Assembly: GCA_963575645.1 (NCBI GenBank)
Contig: OY754466.1
Span: forward strand, 14,114,001-14,178,000
Direction: 5' to 3'
Source: Xanthostigma xanthostigma
Taxonomy: Eukaryota > Arthropoda > Insecta > Raphidioptera > Raphidiidae
Length of the DNA stretch: 64,000 nucleotides
How positions within the stretch are numbered: the stretch's first letter is position 1; each line of letters opens with the position of its first letter. Below the pieces are notes generated by a model that was not told the origin of the DNA, did not search any database, and saw only the letters and a program-made list of their open reading frames with translations. The position numbers were made by a program, and so were the translations under genes. Shown piece by piece: positions 11,100 through 22,560 of the stretch.

Positions 11100-11404
11100 T
11101 CAAATAAATATATTTCCATGTTTCAAAAAATTAATCCTTAAAACTTACCAGTCACATTAACGCCGCCGTTTTCTTTACTATTTCTGTAAACAAAGAAACA
11201 AGAGATAAATGATAAATTAGTTTTGTTTTTTTCTATTGACTAAATTAATGTACTAAATAATGACCTAAGGTGTGTTTGTAAACAAAAAACAAATGTCATA
11301 ATGACAAAAGTAAATTTATTTTATAAGATCACTCATACGATTCAAGCTTGCATTGCAACAATAACAATATTTACTCGTATTTTGTAGCGGCAACAACTTT
11401 CATA

Positions 11405-12176
11405 TTTCACTGTATTAGTGGCGGTTAATCAGGTGAAGTAATAAGAAAAGTGCACCTTCATTTTTCTTCATTGTTTCCGCAAAAAAAATCCAGCCAATTG
11501 GGCGACGGGACCATTCCAACTTCAAAAATGTAGACATTTGATTATAATAAAGAAAATTAAATTTCTGATATCGTGTGAGGTGACGCGGGTAATTGCTAGT
11601 ATTCAATATGATATTTGCTATTCGTTGCCATGGTTACCTACATAATATGTTCCACGTCATGTAAAAATTAATCAAAGCATGCCTAATTTCTGACAGATCC
11701 ATAAAACAAAAGAGCGGGTGATTTTTTTTTATTTTCAAAATATTTCCGAAACTATAAAGTTTAGAAAAAAAATTTTTTTACAAAACTTTCTTGAAAAAAT
11801 AAATAAAATAATAATCCGTTATGAAAAGTATACCATTATCATATAAAAAAACACCGTTTTAGCATATACCTCTTCTGCACATGCGCCGATTTTCCCCAAA
11901 AACAATAGGGCTCTTCATATTTGCATACCAAACATCCTCCCAAAATTTGGTTTCGATCCGCTCATCCGTTTGACCTGTATCGTGTTCACAGACAAACAGA
12001 CTAACAAACAAACAGACCAACAGACAAACAGACTAACAGACGCACAGAGTTTTTCCAAAAATATGTTTTTTGGATTTGGGGGACCTCAAAACGGAAAGAT
12101 ATTGTAAAATTTTTGAAAAGTGATTTTTGACCTAAACTAGTACCATTCCCCACTTGTGGCTTGGAATGGTAAAATA
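11405..12176. repeat. Dispersed repeat, AAATTTGGTTTCGATCCGCTC family
   Basis: This is the longest uninterrupted copy of a family also present at 26812-26972 (reverse), 28322-28540 (same orientation, short) and 51525-53278 (reverse, split by a Helitron). Diagnostic pieces are GGACCATTCCAAC, GGCTCTTCATATTTGCATAC, a GTTTGTCTG-type run and GACCTAAACTAGTACCATTC. No protein is encoded. It is probably a non-autonomous transposon, class unknown. Confidence 0.7.
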
Positions 12177-12177
12177 T

Positions 12178-12649
12178 GGTAAAATTTTACTGAATGGACG
12201 GTTTCGATTTTGGCGAATTTTGAAAAGCACGAAAGTCCCTATTGCTTTGGGGACCGTGCGTGAAACATAGAGGAATTACTACTGCCGAAGTTGGCGCTCT
12301 CTAGTAACTAATTAATGAAGTAAATGGGATCATTTTATAATACTTGGTAAACAATGAAAATAATATGAAAAAATGGAAAAAATAAGAAATACGCATTTCA
12401 GCCTGTAATTAATGTACATGGACAAAATAGCTCAAAAGGCGAAAAATTATATAATTCTGGCCATGTATATGATGCAGAACGTTACCTATTTAAATGGTAT
12501 TCGGTGCTATTAATATCGGGCGTTTGTATTTTTTTTTTTCTTAAAATGTATTTCAAATGAACATCACATCTTCAACTGTCCTATAGAAATAGACAGTTTC
12601 GTGCGTTTCAAAATTCGCCAAAATCGAAACCGTCCATTCAGTAAAATTT
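12178..12649. mobile_element. MITE with ~53-bp terminal inverted repeats
   Basis: Bases 12178-12231 (AAAATTTTACTGAATGGACG onward) are the near-perfect reverse complement of 12597-12649. The interior is non-coding. It directly abuts the end of the dispersed repeat 11405-12176, so one boundary may be nested. The two small overlapping open frames here arise from the repeat arms. Confidence 0.65.
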
Positions 12650-13631
12650 TGCCGAGTTTACACTGTAATTCCAATTTTAAGTCAAGTAGCCATACGTTCA
12701 ATCTGCACCGTGTAGTCAGATTTTCACAAAATTTCATTGTTGTGAGATATATCTCACAACAAAGAAAACGTAGCACGCATAAAGCTTAACATATTATAGT
12801 AAAATACACACTACAATGAAGAGCTTTGCCAGGCGAATGTAAAATAAGCATTTGTATAGATTAGAAATAAAAACATTAAAAAACACTCTTGATATTCACT
12901 TGTATTTCTTGGAGGTTCTGTATTTAAAATATTATGATTTAACACAAATCGCAATAACAAATGAATAATAGTAATTATCACTATAATTCAACCTTGAATA
13001 AAAGCTTACATATTTTCTAATCACATCATTTACTGACAACTTAATATCCCTCATTCATTGAATCAAATTGCTTCTCCGTGTGAGCTGTCGTGTGCAACTA
13101 TAGGTTACTTGACACGTTCAAAGCTTGTATGCATACTTTGTATTAGTTTACAGATAGGGTTGCCATCTGTTAATAAATTAGGACAAGAAGCTCAAAAACC
13201 GGATTTTTGAGCTCAAAACCCGGACATAATTACCAAGAAAAATTCTTAGTTTATTGATGAAATTAAATATTATCCTAATCATACAGAAATAGTATAGATG
13301 CATTTTTTTACCATCTTTAGTGTAACTTAACGTACAAATCTAAAGTAATCTTTGGAATTTTACAAGCTTTTATGTGATTATATCTCTATTCTCTTTGGTA
13401 ATTAAATTAAAGAGACGTATAAAAATTAGAAAAACCAAAAAATAAATACTATCTTTATTCCAATAAGCAAAAATAAATCTTTTTGAATTAAGGAAACAAA
13501 ATTTTACTATCATCTTCTGACAAAAAATATTTATCTAGTCTAATTAACATCCGGACTGTAACTAAAACGCCGCTCGGACGCTCCCTGGACGCCCTTCAAA
13601 AGAGGACAAATCCGGGGAAAACCGGACGGAC
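12650..13631. other. Intergenic with hAT-like remnant
   Basis: About 13156-13260 (AGGGTTGCCATCTG, AAACCGGATTTTTGAGCTC) and 13545-13632 (GGACAAATCCGGGGAAAACC) look like the two ends of an element with AGGGTTGCCA-type termini. I could not fix the boundaries. Nothing else was recognised. Confidence 0.4.
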
Positions 13632-13765
13632 AGGCTATATTTAGTGACTATAATTTCGTTAGTTGATGGGACGAAATTTAGTTACAGGGCGAAATTTAGT
13701 TACTAAAATTCCCCTTAAACGTATGTTTCACATATGCCAGGCGTCCCACGATAGCTTCTAATTTT
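13632..13765 (+). repeat. Second copy of AAATTTAGTTAC satellite-bearing repeat
   Basis: Two to three imperfect units of CGAAATTTAGTTACTAAAAT are followed by CAGGCGTCCCACGATAG, matching the 9520-9720 locus in both the array and its right flank. Confidence 0.6.
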
Positions 13766-14406
13766 TTGTCAGAAATTCTTAAACTACGGTAGCAACATAA
13801 TAATAAAATTAATTCATTAATTTTGTTTGTGACTTTGTGTTTTTTGTTAGCTCTGATGATGGAAATTTTTCGCGAAAAATAATAAATGAAAATCCAGATC
13901 AATATCAAATTTTCATTTTTATTCATATGCCAATCTATTTTCTAAATCTCAGACCAAATAACAATGTTATCAAAATTTAGATAACTATTTAAAAAAAAAA
14001 CACACTTCCTTGAATTTAACTGAATGATCGGGATTTTTTCAAAGATTATAGATAAGTACGTGAAATCGCAATATATCGATTCAAAAAATGGATTTATTTT
14101 TTGAATTAGCTATTCACGGATGAAAAGCACGATCAGTAGCGTGCAACAAAGTTTTAAGCGGTAGGGAGTAAACAGATCTTTCTTTTAGTGTTCCACACGC
14201 CTAGAGACCTCGCGAATTTCTTATTCTTTAAATAGCTATCTTTACTAACTAGTTTATAGTAAATAATAGACGCTGATGACCTCAGCTGTTGAGCGTCTAT
14301 AACTCACAATCTCTCTCTATCCAGTTTATAGTATTATTTAGTCCAAAGATTCCCACGAAAACAAAATTAAAGATGATGTCTGGTTACCTACTAAAATATA
14401 TTAATA
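13766..14406. other. Intergenic, no gene seen; contains shared 26-bp hairpin
   Basis: AT-rich sequence. Bases 14273-14298 (CTGATGACCTCAGCTGTTGA, then GCGTCT) are identical to 60219-60244. At this copy the flanking GACG/CGTC extends it into a hairpin. Confidence 0.5.
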
Positions 14407-14600
14407 CTAGCGAAACGTCCCGGCACCACTCGGGTGCAAAACTGAATGGTTTATTAATACATAGTCTCTCTCTCTCTCTTTCTCTCTCTGCGCCGAAAAA
14501 GTTGTAACTATGCCAAATTTCAAGCCAATCGGGCGTATAGCTTTGGAGATCTCGTGATAAGACAGTGAGTCAGTGAGGGTATTTCGTTTTTTATAAATAT
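14407..14600 (-). mobile_element. Helitron 3' end remnant
   Basis: On the minus strand the sequence ends in CCGAGTGGTGCCGGGACG..CGCTAG followed by T (CTAG at 14407-14410), a Helitron-type CTRR end with a GC-rich hairpin. Inside is a (TC)n run (about 14463-14489). The 5' end was not resolved. Confidence 0.5.
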
Positions 14601-14603
14601 GTA

Positions 14604-15010
14604 CAGTCGAACCTGGATAAGCAAGAGTTCAAGAGACCGCGATCTCTTTTTCGCTTTGGAGGCTTTTTACTAATCCGAGTTTCTAGCTTATAGTGGTACA
14701 GGAGTGGCCTTTCTTTCTTATAGAGGTCTATAGAAACTATACAAAAGCAATGTTAGCTAATTCAGCTATTTATGACTCATTCTTAAATTTCGTGGAACAA
14801 TTATTAATACGTTCGACTATCGCTTATACTATAGAGGTACAGTAGTAGTCTCAGTTATAGAGGTCCATGAGTGAATACCGTATTTCTCTTATAGAGGTTT
14901 CTGTTTCTAACTTATAGATTTTTAGAGGGTTACAAAGACGGTACTTGGCAATTACTCTTGCTTAGAGAGTTTTCTCGCTTACCCAGTTCTCACTCACTCA
15001 GGTTTGACAT
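14604..15010. mobile_element. Tc1/mariner (pogo/Tigger-like) non-autonomous element
   Basis: CAGTCGAACCTGGATAAG at the left pairs imperfectly with CTCAGGTTTGACATG at the right. Subterminal ACTCTTGCTTA / CTCGCTTACCCAG and the repeated 'CTTATAGAGG' motifs give the element internal symmetry. TA precedes the left end. No transposase frame is present. Confidence 0.5.
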
Positions 15011-16600
15011 GTGTATATGTAATATATATAGATTGATTAGAAACTAAAGCGATCAAAGGATTATCTTGACAAAAAAATAATTTTGCCCTGCCCACACTAA
15101 AATAGTTTCTTTACACACACGTAAACAGTGATCGATTACGCACTAGTGATGTAAAGTAAAACGAAACTGGTCGCGCTGTACCAATTCCATACCAAATCAT
15201 TGTTGTTTTTTATAACCTAATTTTGAGGGTTATGTTTCTTTAAAAATGAATTGTTAAAAGTTTTAAAAAGGAAGTGAAAGTCAGGTATTTTAAAGGAGGT
15301 ACGTGCAAAAAATAGCTGATTAGATACGAGATATAATGGTATTACGACACAAGATAATAGATATATATATATATATATAATCTAAAATTATGTTATCTTC
15401 TTATTATGTAACTTTCCATGAAATTTACCTAGTAAATTATCATCCTTCAAATTCTTAAAAGATACATATCACTCAACTGTCCACCCACATAAAATTTATT
15501 AAAAAAAAATTTAAGATAAAACACGGATAAAATTTGAGAAATACCATTAAAAAGATTGTTTTTTTTTTCAATTATTCCGACCATTTAATATTGCAGTTCG
15601 CAGAAAGTAAATAGATAGTTATTATAGATAATATTAATACTTTAATTGTTCAAACTTAATATTGTCATATTTTTAGTGGCAAACTAACAGGGGATTTACT
15701 TATTTATTATGACGTACTTACCATTTTGCCCTCAAGAAAAAACTAATCAAACTTCCTAAAATAGACGGATAAGTGCGAGTACAACCTGCGCCCTGAGGGC
15801 TCCGTGCAAACGATCTGTAGCAGTTCATACCAAAATGGAAATAAAAGTTATTATGAACCAGATTTGTATGTACCTAGTGACAAAACGAAATGAAGAGTAC
15901 CGCATTGTGCATCGAATTTGCAAATAAGTTTATAAGTTTATAATAATGATGTAACTACAAATTTACGGTTTTCGGATTGTTCCCTTTACTTGTGCTATAA
16001 GACATTGCTTCTGGTCAAATTTTATGATTCTCGGTCAACGGGAAGTACTCTATAGGTTTTGATTCCCTTGCGAGTGTCAAAATATGCGGCATAAACGGCG
16101 ATATCTTTTGATTCCGTTGACTTAGAACTTAGAAGTTTGAATTTTTCACAGTTCCAAGAGATTGCCGACCTGAATATTTGTTATTAATTTCAACTTGATA
16201 CCTCCACGCGTTCCTGAGAAAAAGGGTCTTGACAAACAAGCAGTAAGTAATCCTTTAAATGTTCATTTCCTCCTTTTCGGAAGTTTAAAATTTACTAAAA
16301 ACAGATGAAAAATGACCGTATGTTTGTTTGTTTTTTTTAATTTAGGTGAAATTGGACTCAAACAGTTAAATTCAGAAATGCTTACCGCATTGATTGATAA
16401 AATACTTGTAAATTATAGGAGCTAAAAAAATTGAACCATTTTAAGAGATATATTCAGGCATTTAGTTGATTAACATAACTAAGTTCACGTATTGATACTA
16501 CATAATATACCTATTGTAGATTATAGACACTCGACAACTGAAGTCATATCTAAGCGTTTAAATCACTCAGTTTATGTATATAGTAAGACCCCTATTAGTT
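15011..16600. other. Intergenic; microsatellite and dispersed repeats
   Basis: A (TA)n tract lies at 15359-15379. A piece at about 15960-16070 (CTATAAGACATTGCTTCTGG, CAACGGGAAGTACTCTATAG) is an inverted relative of 22440-22560. A fragment of the GTACGTGCAAAAAATAG repeat is at 15299-15317. No gene recognised. Confidence 0.5.
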
Positions 16601-16671
16601 CAGACGCTGGGCTGCAACGAAATACATTTTGCAGAATTATATCTATCACAGCCGGGTGAAACCGGGCCGGG

Positions 16672-16914
16672 TCGCTATAATATTATAGAGATGCAAAATT
16701 TGTAAGTTTGGATGTAGGAGGTAATCTTTGAAACTACTCATCCGATTTCAAAAATTTTTGCCGAATATTTAGAATGGACCGTCAGGATAGACATACGCTA
16801 AATATTATTGTGTTAAAATAAAAGCGCCTTTCGTGGGGACTAATTTTGCAACGTAAGTCGACTAAAAAACGGTGACAATCTACAAATGCGGGCGAAGCCG
16901 AACCGGGCCGCTAG
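16672..16914 (+). mobile_element. Non-autonomous Helitron (243 bp)
   Basis: The element starts TCGCTATAATATTATAG and ends with hairpin GGGCGAAGCCGAACCGGGCC, then CTAG (16911-16914) followed by T. It matches 38463-38695 (opposite strand) and both halves of 3652-4313. A second Helitron-type 3' end (CCGGGTGAAACCGGGCCGGG) sits immediately upstream at about 16650-16671, so two Helitrons appear joined head to tail. Confidence 0.72.
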
Positions 16915-17009
16915 TCTACGATGATTTCACAAGAAACTGACGCAAACTATACTTATAGCTTTTTGAAAAGGGGGGATTCTGTTCTCTAAAATGGAACAAT
17001 TTTTTGACT

Positions 17010-17180
17010 GATTCAAAATCATAATAACTTCTGAAATTGTAATTGAAAATCGCGAACAACGGTTGTCGGTTCGTCTGTACGTACGTACGTGCAAACGTAC
17101 CGCAATTTTTGACAGATTGCCTTGGTTTATCTTTTCCGTTTTGTTTTTTTATTTAAAATAAAGCTGAACGACTCGCACTA
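17010..17180 (+). repeat. Dispersed repeat with ACGT tract, copy 1
   Basis: Shared blocks (GAAATTGTAATTGAAAATCG, GTTGTCGGTTCGTCTGTACG, GCCTTGGTTTAT) match the repeat at 48370-48660, where the (TACG)n tract is much longer. Non-coding. Confidence 0.6.
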
Positions 17181-18009
17181 ATTTATCTGCAGGGCTCTGC
17201 ACTGCGGTCCAATACACTAATAAGTTCTTAAACTTAAAATTAAACGCTTTGATTGAATTAATAACAATTCGTAAAATGATGTTTTCTCTTTAGAAGTAAG
17301 TAATCAATTAAATTTTTTCCAAAAATAACAACATTCATTTTTCCAGCGTAGCTAAGGAAAACTAATTTTGACAATATTAAAAAAGAGAGAGAGAGAATTA
17401 ATGTAACAATGCTTGCTACATTATATTGTCGATAAACATGGTCGAACTAGACCGGAAGGTCCCGGGTGACTCTCCATAAGCCCAGGGCCAGAGACAATGG
17501 TAGATGGGATACTATCAGAAAATAATGAAATATACAAATTAATTATTAATTACCAACGATATATATTATTAGGTATTAAAGTACAGTTCCAATTATATTT
17601 CAATGATATAACAAATATGAAGCTGTAATAATAGACGTCTAAATAAGTTGATTCGATCAAATGTTATCGCCGTTTAGAAATTTTGAAAACTAGTTTCAGG
17701 GAACAGGGATGCCCTGGTCAGGTTCAGCCATTTTCGAATTGTTCTATTTCTTTTCTCTGTAATTGTATGAACGAACTATTTGATCTAGTAATTGGCTCTG
17801 GAACAACCATCTTTGGATACATTGATGAGAGTGGAATAATTCCTCAGGACAATCTAGTCACCAACCTTATGGAGTTCATGAGAAGATCCAAAATATTGGA
17901 GGACTAGATCCAGGTCAAGGGGGAGCACAAAAATTCTTCTAAGATGACGTGCATAACGGGATATTAAGCCATAACCCATAATTTATTCATTCATTCATCT
18001 AATCTAGTT
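17181..18009. other. Intergenic, no gene supported
   Basis: It contains a (GA)n run near 17385 and a 74-codon open frame at 17683-17907 with no recognisable family, no splice sites that help and no promoter. I do not call it a gene. Confidence 0.5.
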
Positions 18010-18310
18010 TACATTTTGGTCGCAAGAGCTCGGGCCTAGCCTGCGCGGGCTCCCTATCCTCCTACCTACTGCCTGGCTTGCGGCAAGCCAGGTCCGTGGG
18101 AGGCCCGCGCCTGCTGGGGCCTGACTGGTAAACGCCACCTCGACTATATATGGCCAGTCCGACGCTGTCGATCAGTCCGGGCCTGGATTGCAGAGATTTG
18201 CGTAGTCAAATAAGAGTAATGTAGTCGAGATGTAATGTAATCGGCCAGCACTGGTAAAACGCTAATTCGCTGTTACGACTGCAGAAAGTACCTGGCAAGT
18301 AACACCACAT
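18010..18310. other. GC-rich patch with perfect palindrome
   Basis: This stretch is far richer in G+C than its surroundings (GCCTAGCCTGCGCGGGCTCC, GAGGCCCGCGCCTGCTGGGG). It contains CCTGGCTTGC-G-GCAAGCCAGG (18072-18092), a 10-bp stem with a one-base loop. It has no long open frame and could be the end of a retroposon or an unannotated RNA gene. No family was recognised. Confidence 0.4.
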
Positions 18311-21252
18311 ATGTGTCTACTTTATACACTCTACTGGTCGTCAGCTGCTCGATCGGTTTCAATATTTCTGGTAGATAATTCATACGGAACCGCCGTATCA
18401 AGTGTGCTATTGTGTTGTCTTTTTTTTATTTTTTTTTTTGTTCCAATTTATATAAAATTATTATCTATCCGCGGGAAAAGTCACATACTGTAGACAACGT
18501 GCCGATTGTTAACACGTTTCGAATTTGTTATAAGGAAACGTGTAATATCATGAAATAATATTATCAATAATTTTTTTTAAACTGCGTTGCTGTACCACTA
18601 ACTAATCATAAGTCTTTCATAAGCGTATCAACTGATTAAAATTGGAAATTTTAAATGACGACAATAAAAAAACGGATATAAGAAAGTGTTTTTTATTTTA
18701 GTTCTGATCAGTATTTGTACAAATGCGTTTCGAATTTAGTCTAATTTGTGTGAAAATTTTTAATAACAAAGTTTTTTTTTGGTAATAAACGACGGTAATA
18801 TTTATATGAAAGAGAGAATTATTATGTGCTATTTTCACTTTCGCTGCGTAAAATTTGGTCGTAAATTTTAACTAGATTTTGCGATTTCTTAATATTCAAA
18901 ATTAAAGTGTTTTTTTTTATATTCGCAATCTATAGAATATTTGCACTACTAAATAAATTAGTTTTAGCGGTTTTGAATTATTCAAAATTAAAACATATTT
19001 GCTGCATCAGTATTTTCGCTTATGTTATGAAATATTTTTTGATAAATAGTTTCAACTAGATTTACTGTTACTATGAGATTTTCAAATTGTTAAAGGCATC
19101 ACGTGTAAGTCCTCCCTTTGGGGTTTTGAATAAAAATACGTGTGTTATCAATATAAATACTTTATAATAGGTAAATAAAATAAATGTATACAATTAATTT
19201 TTATAAGAACAAGGAAAATTCGTGATATATACAACTGTGTTATAAAAGTGATGTTTTAAAAAAAAAAACAAATCCTAAATAATATTAAATAAATAAAATA
19301 AAATAAATAAATAAAAGATACATGTAGCAACGAAGTGTCCTAGTTCAAATTATATTACAAAATGTTGCAGAGTGAAAGTTGATATTATTACGCATATTTG
19401 AATTTACAAAAAGTCGATGATTAGTATTCATAGTGACAAGTTAAGTGTTCTTCTAATAGCCGGCATCAATATTGACTACTTAATGGACAATCAAAATACA
19501 ACAATCAATACTGAAAAACGCTGAAAATTGATCGAAATGAGTGCCAAGGCAAAAGGTAGGGTGTGTTTTTATCGTTTATATTATAGCTATAGAAATTATT
19601 TACTTTAAGGTTGGTAGGTTGTGTTTTTTTTTTTTAAACTCGCGGAATTATAACATTCCAACTCGATAAAATAGTAATACGTAAATGCAGTTGTTATGTT
19701 ACAAGCTGTGACTTTATGTTGGGACGAGTGCCAGCGAGTTTAACAGTCGCACGATACATAACTACTATATTTTTGCACGAGCCTCATTTTAACACTGTTT
19801 TATTAATTTCACTTGTATATGTCTGTGTATGTATTAATGGAATCTTTAAATTTAATTTTCACCTCCTTCCAGACGTCTGAATAGTTTGAAATTTTGCACA
19901 CGTATTAAGAACCCATGACAAAACAATAATTTATAAAAATAATTATAAATATATAAATAATTAATTTATATAAACATAGTCATTCGAGTGTTGGTTTTTA
20001 GGGTTATATTTAAAAGTAGAGTTTACAAAAACTCAAAAAACACTCCTGTAGCTAAAAAATATTATTTTTTAACAATCAACAGCGATAGAAAGTCCCCCAA
20101 CTCGATATCGGTGGACTCCTGTCGCTGTTGAACAAAATTTTTACATTTGAAAATTATTTTTAACCGACGAAAACAAAAACGGAGGAGGTTCTCAAGTCGA
20201 CGCGTATATTTTTTTTTTGTTTTTTTTACATTTTAGTCAACATTGCTACAAAGGAGTTTGAGTTTTTTTAAATCTAATAGTTATTTAATGTAGAAACCAA
20301 AAACCAGTATATTAAAAAACAAATCTAATTTTAATTACATCATATAGGCTGTGTGCACGAAACCTACTAGCGCCGTTAGTGGGTAATAGAGAATTATAGA
20401 ACTCACTTTTAATGAAAATCGCGACATGTTTCCAAGGTGATAAGTCAAAAACTTTAGTTGGCCATGATGTGTAAAAAAAATGTAATAAGAAAACTGATGT
20501 GAATTTGTTTACACTGAGAGCGGAATGTCAAATTAGGGCGCCAATGGTCTTTATTTTACTTAAATCGCCATCAGCGCAACAGCCCGGAACACAACAAGCA
20601 TTTCCAGATCGCTTAGTTTTCCTATGTTTTCTTTGTAATTAAAAAACTTACTTTAATAAAGTTAATTATACGAAAAATTTGAGTTTGAAGTTTCCCCTAG
20701 TGCTCACCGCAAACGCTAGCATCGAATTTGTAACTCCGCTACCCTGCACATAGTCCATAGTAGGTACCAATGTTTAACGTAAATGTTATTTTTGCTAAAA
20801 TTGTTTCTCTTCATGCCTTTATTAACAGCTGTTAAATGACACATTTAACAATAATGATGTAAAGTTGTGTACAGTAAAACAAACGGAGACGTGCTACGAT
20901 TTCCATGATGAGTCCAATAGCATGCGAAAACAACGCAGCCTAGTATTATAAGTAAACTTGCTCAAAATTGAGCTGCTTGGGTGTATTAGTTGATATAATA
21001 AACAAAAGAATATCCCTTGAGATGGCCTTGAACAGAACCTTGAGCCGGTATCATCATATTATACTGAATAACACAATTATAAATAATTGTTACCCATAAA
21101 CGACACAACACCAAAAAAACGGGAAATTGAACCCACGGAGGGCTACACTACACTGCCTTCGATAGAGTAGAATTGGAACTGTGTTTTACCTAGAAACGGT
21201 AATCCTGTACCGGCCATCTTGTTGAGGTTTTCCATGGTTTCCCTCAGTAATT
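18311..21252. other. Intergenic, no gene seen
   Basis: Mostly very AT-rich sequence with poly-T runs. At 20162-20215 is one copy of the lepidopteran-type repeat ACCGACGAAAACAAAAACGG followed by AGGAGGTTCTCAA and a poly-T tract, also seen twice in tandem at 61990-62100. A copy of the TTTTTGCACG repeat is at about 19715-19800. Confidence 0.5.
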
Positions 21253-21990
21253 ACAGATAAATATCGAGATAGTTTATTCAAGGCAATGGCCGATTATCTG
21301 TCAAACTCCTATGCTCAAAATTTGCCTACCTTATCATAATGTCCTAAAATTGCTTCGTTCACCCATTGCCATTAATTAAGTGGAAGTTTAAAAATGTAGA
21401 AAATAACGGGAAGTGTAATAGATGGAAAAAATAGTAATGGTGCGGATGGTGTCTGTTATGACAAAAAGTTGAGAAACGGCCCTAAGCATTTCTTGCTTAT
21501 GGGCCCCATCTCTAATATGTTCAGTTTATAAAAAAAATCAAATTAATGAAAAAAAGTTAAAAAGCATAGATTTTTAAGAAAAAAATTAAATTTTAAATTT
21601 TACAATCAATGCTCCCATTGAAAATTTGGCTGTCTATAAAATCAGACTTTAGGCATTTTTATACAATTAATAGAAAAAAGTTTCAAAACTTTAAAACTAG
21701 AAAAATTGAGCTAATTGAAAAAATGTTTTTTTCGTTTTCATTTTCAAAAATAAATTATTATTTATTCTTAACTTTTATACTTCTAAAGACAGTTTTATAT
21801 CAGTAAATAAAATTTTTGAGAACATGACAAAAAGAAAAAAAATTGTTGACACGGTTTAGTGAGGTACTTTTCATTTCTGAGTAGTGCTTCTTGGTGCCCC
21901 CTGAGACGTGATTCCCTAAGCAATTGCTTAATTTGCTTATAGGTTAATCCGGAACTGAGAAACGGGCGTTAATTATTATTAATACCTATT
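21253..21990 (+). mobile_element. SINE body (head lost), split by a 476-bp insertion
   Basis: Bases 21253-21479 match the body of the SINE at 63561-63890 (GGCAATGGCCGATTATCTGTC, CAAACTCCT, GAAAATAACGGGAAGTG, GTCTGTTATGACA). The tRNA head is missing. The SINE end is resumed after an insertion (21480-21955) flanked by TGAGAAACGG on both sides (21470-21479, 21956-21965), and finishes with an ATT-rich tail. The insert begins CCCTAAGCATTTC and carries CTAAGCAATTGCTTAATTTG near its right end. Confidence 0.72.
21480..21955. mobile_element. Insertion in SINE, 10-bp flanking duplication
   Basis: A 476-bp non-coding insertion lies between two copies of TGAGAAACGG. Its ends share a scrambled 'CCTAAGCA..TTGCTTA' motif in opposite orientation, suggesting a DNA element with decayed or truncated ends. 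The 10-bp repeat is longer than the usual 8 bp of hAT, so the class is uncertain. Confidence 0.5.
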
Positions 21991-22285
21991 TTTAAGTGAA
22001 GCTGAAAAAATATAACGTGAAAGTTCTTTAGTGTGCTATGGCAATCGAAACAGGGTGAATAAAAACGGGATGACAACCTGAATGTGCCGCGTAATGCTGC
22101 AATGATTACATTATGAGTTTTCATTGAAGTAGGTTCTCACAATTTGCTGCATAACATTCATAAAATGTGTCCATAAAACATATAAATGGTATCAGACTTT
22201 TCCATCGCTTAATTGACACGTTTTCATAACTGGAGGCATTTTACATTTCTATTAACAATCAAAACAAATAATCGAAATATTCGAT

Positions 22286-22560
22286 TTAGCAATTCTTTTC
22301 ATAAACCCTGAACTTGCTAACAAAAATAATCGAAATGCGATTAAATATTTTTGTCTCATTTTTAGGGTTTCGTATCACAAAAGGAAAAAAGGAACCCTTA
22401 TAGGATTGCTTTGTTGTCCGTCTGTCTGTCTGACTGTTGGAAATCGAAACCTGTAGGGTACTTCCCGTTGACCCAAAATCATGAAATTTGGCAAGGAGCA
22501 ATATCTTATAGCACAAGTAAAGGAAATAATCTAAAAGCCGTAAATTTGTAGTTACATCAC
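22286..22560. repeat. GGGTTTCGTATCA / TTGTTGTCCGTCTGTC dispersed repeat
   Basis: AGGGTTTCGTATCACAAAAG, GGAACCCTTATAGG, TTGTTGTCCGTCTGTCTG and GGTACTTCCCGTTGACCC form a module that I recognise as common in Lepidoptera. Shorter relatives are near 45113 (ATTCCGTACCTCAG..TTGTTGTCCGTC) and, inverted, near 15960-16070. A 136-codon open frame on the minus strand across it is repeat-derived. Confidence 0.6.

Noticed and set aside
17683-17907. 74-codon open frame, possible exon
   Set aside because: No recognisable protein family, no supporting splice sites or neighbours.
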